10,429 nucleotides of DNA from an uncultured Lachnospiraceae bacterium (lineage in GTDB: Bacteria > Bacillota > Clostridia > Lachnospirales > Lachnospiraceae). Shown in pieces: positions 6,985 to 10,429 of the stretch (positions within the stretch are counted from its first letter, which is position 1; each line of letters opens with the position of its first letter). Position numbers and translations under genes: made by a program. Where the stretch lies: NCBI GenBank assembly GCA_910586555.1, contig CAJUJY010000065.1:8341-18769 (forward strand), given 5' to 3'. The notes below the pieces were generated by a model. It saw nothing but the letters and a program-made list of their open reading frames with translations, made no database searches and had not been told where the DNA came from.

Positions 6985-8033
6985 AGCAGTGGCCCTCCCA
7001 TAAGTATAGTAATTATGCGGCATATAGCAAAGAGAAGTACTGTTATTCCTGTAATACTGCCAAAAATTTTGCCAGTACTTATTGGAGGCTTGCCAGCTAT
7101 TTTACCGGTCTGTCCGTTCATTGCAAATGTATACTCAGAGCGGCCATAGTCATAATATACTACCCATACAGGAAAAAGGGCATATTCTGCACTTATCTGC
7201 CTGGTATTATAATCACGGTTTATTATGCTTTTAGCAGAATAGCCTTTTATACTGTTTAAAATATAATTGTCCATATAATGCATAACACGCTGCTGTACAC
7301 GTGGAAACATTTCTTTATCTGTGTAGTTATATTTTTCTGATATAAAACCTGCAAGGTATGGTGTATTAAACTCACGTATATTGTTATAATCAAAAGGTTC
7401 AAGCTTATCCATAAGATCATCAGGCATTTTTTCAGAAGCATCAGCAGGGACATTGTTATACCTTAAATCAGCTTTGCGGTATACATCAAAATGGTTTGTT
7501 TTAGTAACAATGCTGTCCCCTTCATCATATGTATGTACACGTGTACAGTGTGCAACAGCTTCACACTGTCCTTGTAAATTATAAAGCCAGAATGGTACAT
7601 ACATTCCTGTAAGGCTTTTAATCCTGTCAGCCTGTTTAAACCCTTTTGGCATTAATAGCCCATGATGGCACCATTTTTTAAATGCTGCTTCTGCTTCACG
7701 TTTTGATATACTGAAAGGAATAACCTTAGACGGGGCAAGCGCGCCAGACAGCCTGTCACCAAGTATAACAGGTGAACCGCAGAAACTACATGTAGTGGCA
7801 GTGGTATCTTTATCTGTAATAAGTATTGCACCACAATTATTACACTGGTACTGGTTTATCTCATCATCCCCAAATGTAGAAGTATGGAAATGTTCTTCAA
7901 ATTCCTGGAAATCTTCTGATTCATAACCTTCTATTTCTTCACTATGCCCACAGCTTTCACAATACAGCTTTCCTGTTTTGCTGTTAAAAACCATATCTGC
8001 CCCACAGCCAGGGCATTTATACTGGATTACCAT
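6978..8033 (-). CDS. ydjG: YdjG-like membrane protein with two N-terminal zinc ribbons
   Basis: Zinc-ribbon protein of the phage-shock unit, often annotated as TFIIB-type zinc ribbon or primosomal/replication-like protein by weak homology. Zinc ribbon 1 uses Cys7, Cys10, Cys25 and Cys28; zinc ribbon 2 uses Cys64, Cys67, Cys82 and Cys85. A linker rich in Glu/Asp separates them. The central part carries YVPFWLYN and FPVWVVYYDY, patterns shared with the family, and FAMNGQTGKIAGKPP precedes a single C-terminal membrane helix at about 325-346. The 351 residues are close to B. subtilis YdjG. The frame can be extended to TTG 8057, but ATG 8033 has GAAAGGA at proper spacing and puts the first zinc ribbon right at the N-terminus, so I use it. 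It starts 34 bp after pspA. Confidence 0.9.
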   Translation of the reverse strand: MVIQYKCPGCGADMVFNSKTGKLYCESCGHSEEIEGYESEDFQEFEEHFHTSTFGDDEINQYQCNNCGAILITDKDTTATTCSFCGSPVILGDRLSGALAPSKVIPFSISKREAEAAFKKWCHHGLLMPKGFKQADRIKSLTGMYVPFWLYNLQGQCEAVAHCTRVHTYDEGDSIVTKTNHFDVYRKADLRYNNVPADASEKMPDDLMDKLEPFDYNNIREFNTPYLAGFISEKYNYTDKEMFPRVQQRVMHYMDNYILNSIKGYSAKSIINRDYNTRQISAEYALFPVWVVYYDYGRSEYTFAMNGQTGKIAGKPPISTGKIFGSITGITVLLFAICRIITILMGGPLLW

Positions 8034-8067
8034 ATAGTTCCTTTCAAAATCCCACAAAAGAAGTTAA

Positions 8068-8751
8068 TTATTTGCCAAGGCTTGCTTTAAGGGCAGCAAG
8101 TTCATCTTCTATACCAGAATTAACACCAGGTTCATTATCATACTTTGCTTTAAGGTCTTCTATTGGATCATTTCCTGCATTATTTAATTCTGCCAGGGCA
8201 TTAGCCCTGTCAAGCATCTGGTCTGCCTTTTCCTCCATGCGTTCAAAGGCACTTATGGAACTGTTTGCACTACTTGGGCCAGATACCATTTTATTAATAT
8301 GTTCCTGTGTACGTGCAATATTCATCTTTGCTTTAATTGTATTACGCCTTTCTTCAAGAACTGCAATATCCTTAACAAGTTTATCATTCATTGCACGCAT
8401 GTTTTCGGAATTAGCATGTGCAGAGTCATAAAGCTGCTGTAATTCTGCCTGTTTTGCAACAAGGTTCTGCTTTTTCTCAAGAAACAGCCTTGCATCATTA
8501 TCATTGCCAGCCGAAACAGCTTTAGCTGCATAGTTTTGTATTTTATTAATCTCATCTGTACATTCGTCAAGTTTTCTTCTGGCACGCTGTTCATCTGCCA
8601 TAATTGCAGCAGTTTCAGATTTTACTTTGCCAAGGTCACTGTTTAAATTGCGCAGGCACTGGTCAATCATTTTTTCAGGATCTTCTGCCTTATCAAGAAG
8701 GGCATTTATATTTGCTGACATAATATCCTTAAAACGTGTTAAAATTCCCAT
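8068..8751 (-). CDS. pspA: Phage shock protein A (PspA/IM30/Vipp1 family)
   Basis: ESCRT-III-like peripheral membrane protein that assembles on stressed membranes and limits ion leakage. The 227-residue length equals that of B. subtilis PspA. The N-terminal amphipathic opening MGILTRFKDIMSANINALLDK is followed by KAEDPEKMIDQCLRNL, a PspA hallmark, then long coiled-coil helices to about residue 160 and a looser C-terminal part ending in IEDELAALKASLGK. The frame is open further upstream to ATG 8817, but ATG 8751 is chosen because it matches the family N-terminus and has GAGG five bases before it. First gene of the psp-ydjGHI operon. Its long leader contains a predicted pseudoknot and an operator-like palindrome. 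No PspF or PspC-like regulator is visible. Confidence 0.95.
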   Translation of the reverse strand: MGILTRFKDIMSANINALLDKAEDPEKMIDQCLRNLNSDLGKVKSETAAIMADEQRARRKLDECTDEINKIQNYAAKAVSAGNDNDARLFLEKKQNLVAKQAELQQLYDSAHANSENMRAMNDKLVKDIAVLEERRNTIKAKMNIARTQEHINKMVSGPSSANSSISAFERMEEKADQMLDRANALAELNNAGNDPIEDLKAKYDNEPGVNSGIEDELAALKASLGK

Positions 8752-8765
8752 AATATCCTCATTTC

Positions 8766-8818
8766 TGTGCTGCTTAAAATTAAAAATAATTTTGTGCCAG
8801 GCAGCACACAGGCACAAA
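8766..8818 (-). promoter_or_regulatory. Predicted H-type pseudoknot in the pspA leader
   Basis: On the minus strand TTTGTGCC (8818-8811) pairs with GGCACAAA (8798-8791), 8 bp with a 12-base loop. Eight bases of that loop, TGTGCTGC (8808-8801), are perfectly complementary to GCAGCACA (8773-8766) downstream. The crossing helices make an H-type pseudoknot with 2-, 2- and 17-base connectors. The second helix ends five bases before the pspA GAGG. A T-rich stretch between them also allows an attenuator reading. Confidence 0.5.
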
Positions 8819-8871
8819 TAATAAGTTTCTGGTATGTAAAGGTAGTAATTCTGGTTTATATTATTTTATCT

Positions 8872-8886
8872 GTATAAAATTTATAC
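8872..8886. promoter_or_regulatory. Perfect palindrome downstream of the psp promoter
   Basis: GTATAAA (8872-8878) and TTTATAC (8880-8886) are exact inverted copies around one A. The site covers roughly +10 to +24 of the predicted transcript, a usual place for a repressor operator. A/T-rich sequence makes chance occurrence possible. Confidence 0.35.
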
Positions 8887-8902
8887 CTAAATTTTTCTAT
8901 AT

Positions 8903-8932
8903 ATAATACAGGCAGGTAAAACAGGCTGTTAA
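8903..8932 (-). promoter_or_regulatory. Probable promoter of the psp-ydjGHI operon
   Basis: On the minus strand TTAACA (8932-8927), 18 bp, then TATTAT (8908-8903). The start would be near 8896, leaving a leader of about 145 bases. A weaker alternative is TTGACA (9032-9027), 17 bp, TAAACT (9009-9004). No SigW-type CGTA -10 element was found after the TGAAAC near 9020. Confidence 0.5.
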
Positions 8933-9080
8933 TAAGATATAAGTTCTATAAAGTTTATAGTGTATGGCAGCAGGGATACTTAATAAGGGCTATTTATATC
9001 TATAGTTTAAGATTTTTTGTTTCAGATGTCAAGAGGGATAATAAAAATTTTATAATTTCCAGCCAGAATTGTTCCAAAAC

Positions 9081-9239
9081 ATGCATTATTATAAAACATA
9101 TTTAAGAACTGGCAAAATTTATGGAAAAGATACAGAAAGCAAACGTTTGCTATTTGGGCTGCTATTGACGGTTACAAGTGGAATATGTTTTTTAAAACAT
9201 ATGCTAAATAGCGCAACTGGCGGCATGGATATGGCTTAA
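9081..9239 (+). CDS. Doubtful small ORF, possible 52-residue membrane peptide
   Basis: I do not recognise this ORF. It runs from ATG 9081 to TAA 9237-9239 and encodes a basic, tyrosine-rich N-terminal part (MHYYKTYLRTGKIYGKD), then one hydrophobic segment LLFGLLLTVTSGICFL at about residues 23-38 and a short polar tail. That layout fits a small membrane protein. Against it, there is no Shine-Dalgarno sequence before the ATG, and the frame holds two palindromes (9138-9151 and 9183-9202), so the open frame could be chance or the remains of a gene. It diverges from the psp operon and lies alone. Confidence 0.25.
   Translation: MHYYKTYLRTGKIYGKDTESKRLLFGLLLTVTSGICFLKHMLNSATGGMDMA
9138..9151. promoter_or_regulatory. 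Perfect LacI-family-like operator palindrome
   Basis: AGCAAACGTTTGCT is a perfect 14-bp palindrome with a central ACGT, and its inner twelve bases equal the core of the E. coli PurR box. LacI-family regulators bind such sites. It lies inside the doubtful small ORF, and no gene obviously under its control starts here. Confidence 0.4.
9183..9202. repeat. Short A/T-rich inverted repeat
   Basis: ATATGTTTT (9183-9191) and AAAACATAT (9194-9202) are exact inverted copies around TT. Flanking GCTATTT (9149-9155) and AAATAGC (9206-9212) can pair outside it, so a nested hairpin is possible. Function unknown. Confidence 0.4.
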
Positions 9240-9699
9240 AAAATGGCTGGATAAACAAACTAAGCATGTAATCTAAAATAAATTTAAAAAAACCGGACAC
9301 TAAAGTACTTTGACGAAACTAGAAGAAACTACTATTATTTAATTATAACCTGTTTAAGAAATGAAACAAATATTTACATCTGGTTATGAAAGGAGGAAAA
9401 GTATAAACCAGAAAACTAATAATAGTATATCATAATTTAAAAAAAGAAGGTGGTAACTTTTTTAAATATCTTTATTTAACTATAAATAATTCAATAAAAT
9501 TATTGTATAGACGAAAAATATTTAGTTCTAGACTCTTATAAGTCCCAAAATAGAGGAACACAGTCTGGCTATAGATGGCTTAAAGAGTCAGATTTCAAAG
9601 GGAAGATGGCGGTTTCAAATATTATTTTGTTATCAAAAATATAATGCTTATACCATGCTTTAATATGAAAAACTAGTACAATAAATATATCTTTAAAAC
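9240..9699. other. Gene-free stretch with several foldable elements
   Basis: No ORF with a credible start is seen. The stretch holds a promoter-like sequence at 9310-9338 and a Shine-Dalgarno-like AAAGGAGG at 9389-9396 with no ATG, GTG or TTG at usable distance. TCTGGTT (9379-9385) can pair with AACCAGA (9406-9412), while overlapping GGTTAT (9382-9387) can pair with ATAACC (9345-9350); the two are mutually exclusive. A hairpin of TTTAAAAAAAG (9436-9446) and CTTTTTTAAA (9457-9466) and a GACTCTT/AAGAGTC pair (9531-9537, 9583-9589) follow. It could be a structured RNA gene or decayed coding DNA. Confidence 0.4.
9310..9338 (+). promoter_or_regulatory. Candidate plus-strand promoter without an assigned gene
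   Basis: TTGACG (9310-9315), exactly 17 bp, TATTAT (9333-9338). The -35 box overlaps the perfect 10-bp palindrome AAAGTACTTT (9302-9311). No protein gene follows; the next plus-strand terminator is at 9750-9818, so a transcript of about 475 bases would be noncoding. Confidence 0.4.
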
Positions 9700-9726
9700 T
9701 GGACACCCATAAAATCTGGGTGTCCA
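9700..9726. repeat. 10-bp perfect hairpin TGGACACCCA/TGGGTGTCCA
   Basis: Arms 9700-9709 and 9717-9726 are exact inverted copies with a 7-base loop. No U-tract follows on either strand, so it is a poor terminator. The left arm with its flank (AAAACTGGACAC) resembles AAAACCGGACAC at 9289-9300, about 410 bp away. Confidence 0.6.
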
Positions 9727-9749
9727 TAAATATGTATATATTCTATATT

Positions 9750-9818
9750 AAATACCCCAGGTAAAGCCAGGTTTTGCAACTTGTCAAGCAAGTAGCAAAC
9801 CGGATTGGGGTATTTTTT
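9750..9818 (+). terminator. Two-part hairpin followed by a U-tract
   Basis: AAATACCCCA (9750-9759) pairs perfectly with TGGGGTATTT (9806-9815). The T-run 9813-9818 overlaps and extends the stem on the plus strand. Inside lies a second helix, GGTTTTGC (9770-9777) with GCAAACC (9795-9801, one bulged T) and ACTTG (9779-9783) with CAAGT (9789-9793), capped by a 5-base loop. This is more structured than a simple terminator and may be the 3' end of a small RNA. Confidence 0.6.
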
Positions 9819-9833
9819 ATTATTATAATTTAT

Positions 9834-10009
9834 AATCCTTGTTTTAATGGATTCTTATTTACACGGCAAAGAAATTGAATTCTATAATGGTAAGGCATAG
9901 CAATCCTTGTTTTAATGGATTCTTCATTTACACGGACGTCTTAATTAATTATGTAGACCCTAAAGATGTATAGTAATCCTTGTTCCAATGGATGATTCTT
10001 CATTTACAC
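9834..10009 (-). CRISPR. Short degenerate CRISPR-like array, three repeats, no cas genes in view
   Basis: Related repeats lie at 9834-9864 (31 bp), 9902-9933 (32 bp) and 9975-10009 (35 bp), spacing 68 and 73 bp, with unlike sequences between. Each begins AATCCTTGTT and ends TTTACAC on the plus strand, and contains the inverted arms AATCC and GGATT. Copy 1 lacks one C; copy 3 has CC for TT and a 3-base insertion. Copies 2 and 3 also match for seven bases to the left (GYATAGY), so the true unit may be about 39 bp with spacers of about 30 and 34 bp. Read on the minus strand the repeat ends in ACAAGGATT, like many type I-B/III repeats that end GGATTGAAAC, and the A/T-rich stretch to the right would be the leader. 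It may be a decayed orphan array or another dispersed repeat. Confidence 0.6.
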
Positions 10010-10317
10010 ACTGCCGTCCTGTAAGCCGCTTATATTAAGGCTTCTAAGACCCGTTTTTCCCAAAGTTATCTGAAAATTTTAAAGTCTGTTGTTTTCAGGG
10101 TATTTTTTGGGTTTTTCAAAAATTTTACTGGTTTTATATATTTTTTTCTATTATCCAATAGTATAAAACTTAATTAATAATAATGCAATAAAATTTTGCT
10201 TTATATTACGTCCATTCCATAAAATTTTAATTATGTGTAAACAAAAGATAATTTATAGTTATCATGTATTGGGATTTTGTATATACTAAAGACTGTGTGC
10301 ATGCAGCAGGTTTTATA
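10010..10317. other. A/T-rich, ORF-free stretch, possible CRISPR leader
   Basis: No gene is seen. The stretch is strongly A/T-rich with long T and A runs, as in CRISPR leaders, and lies on the side where the leader of a minus-strand array would be. It also contains AAGCC/GGCTT (10023-10027, 10038-10042) and the larger hairpin at 10059-10116. CTGTGTGC (10293-10300) is complementary to GCACACAG (10354-10361) in the right-end element, giving that element an alternative fold. Confidence 0.3.
10059..10116 (+). terminator. Nested hairpin with T-tract in the leader-like region
   Basis: CCCAAA (10059-10064) pairs with TTTGGG (10106-10111) and, inside it, CTGAAAA (10070-10076) with TTTTCAG (10092-10098). 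Five T follow at 10112-10116. The stems are short and A/T-rich, so termination would be weak. Confidence 0.35.
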
Positions 10318-10429
10318 TATTTTCTGTAGCAGGCACGTTCCCACTACGATAGCGCACACAGCAGTGCATAAGGTCTGTAAAAACCAGGCCTAAGCACTGG
10401 TGGCGCTATAGTGCCTTTTACAGAAAATA
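10318..10429. other. Large compound hairpin reaching the right edge, unknown element
   Basis: The outer arms 10318-10336 and 10411-10429 are complementary at 17 of 19 positions, plus one G-U pair. Inside, ATAGCGC (10349-10355) pairs with GCGCTAT (10403-10409), CAC (10357-10359) with GTG (10400-10402), and CAGTGC (10362-10367) with GCACTG (10394-10399), ending in an apical loop near 10374-10388. The element is richer in G+C than its surroundings. It may be a structured RNA, a miniature inverted-repeat element or a recombination site; the sequence beyond the edge is needed to decide. Confidence 0.55.

Noticed and set aside
9004..9026. SigW-type promoter beginning with TGAAAC on the minus strand
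   Set aside because: No CGTA element occurs at the required 16-17 bp spacing.
9361..9435. 24-codon ORF starting ATG 9361
   Set aside because: No ribosome binding site, very short, no recognisable features, and it reads through the foldable region.
9436..9466. AAGGTGGTAAC resembling a T-box antiterminator sequence
   Set aside because: No specifier-loop features, no G+C-rich antiterminator helix and no aminoacyl-tRNA synthetase or amino-acid gene downstream; the sequence is just the loop of an A/T hairpin.

Overview
This window looks like the chromosome of a low-GC Gram-positive anaerobe of the Clostridia; Lachnospiraceae is plausible. The reasons are A/T-rich DNA, strong AGGAGG-type ribosome binding sites, a lipoprotein instead of a periplasmic binding protein, and a gene set and order matching the Bacillus pspA-ydjG-ydjH-ydjI operon. 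The organism assignment is inference. All eight confident genes are on the minus strand, in two operons that read right to left. The last 1.6 kb holds no confident gene and is full of repeats and foldable sequence.

Operon 1 (about 4900 down to the left edge): a TTGAAA-17-TATAAT promoter drives an ABC ATPase, a permease and a substrate-binding lipoprotein of the nitrate/sulfonate/taurine (Ssu/Tau) class, then a cytoplasmic zinc alkylsulfatase of the SdsA1/BDS1 type. The layout suggests import of an organosulfur compound, possibly a sulfate ester, followed by hydrolysis inside the cell without the oxygen-dependent SsuD/TauD chemistry. The sulfatase C-terminus runs off the left edge through a 15-bp tandem repeat encoding pentads of Asn-Gly/Ser-Asn-Phe-Ala. 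Two related LacI/CcpA-type palindromes and a 12-bp direct repeat flank the promoter.

Operon 2 (about 8930 down to 5184, ending in a clear terminator at 5100-5136): PspA, then YdjG (two zinc ribbons and a C-terminal membrane segment), YdjH (TPM domain, two membrane segments, Gly/Ser tail) and YdjI (SPFH domain plus zinc ribbon). In B. subtilis these genes form one membrane-stress unit. The pspA leader can fold into an H-type pseudoknot ending five bases before the ribosome binding site, and a perfect 15-bp palindrome sits just downstream of the predicted promoter.

Right-hand region (8819-10429): one doubtful 52-codon ORF; a perfect LacI-type palindrome; a possible plus-strand transcription unit from a promoter at 9310-9338 to a terminator at 9750-9818, with several hairpins and no ORF; three degenerate CRISPR-like repeats (9834-10009) with no cas gene in view; an A/T-rich leader-like stretch; and a compound hairpin of about 112 bp reaching the right edge. 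These are the least explained parts of the window.
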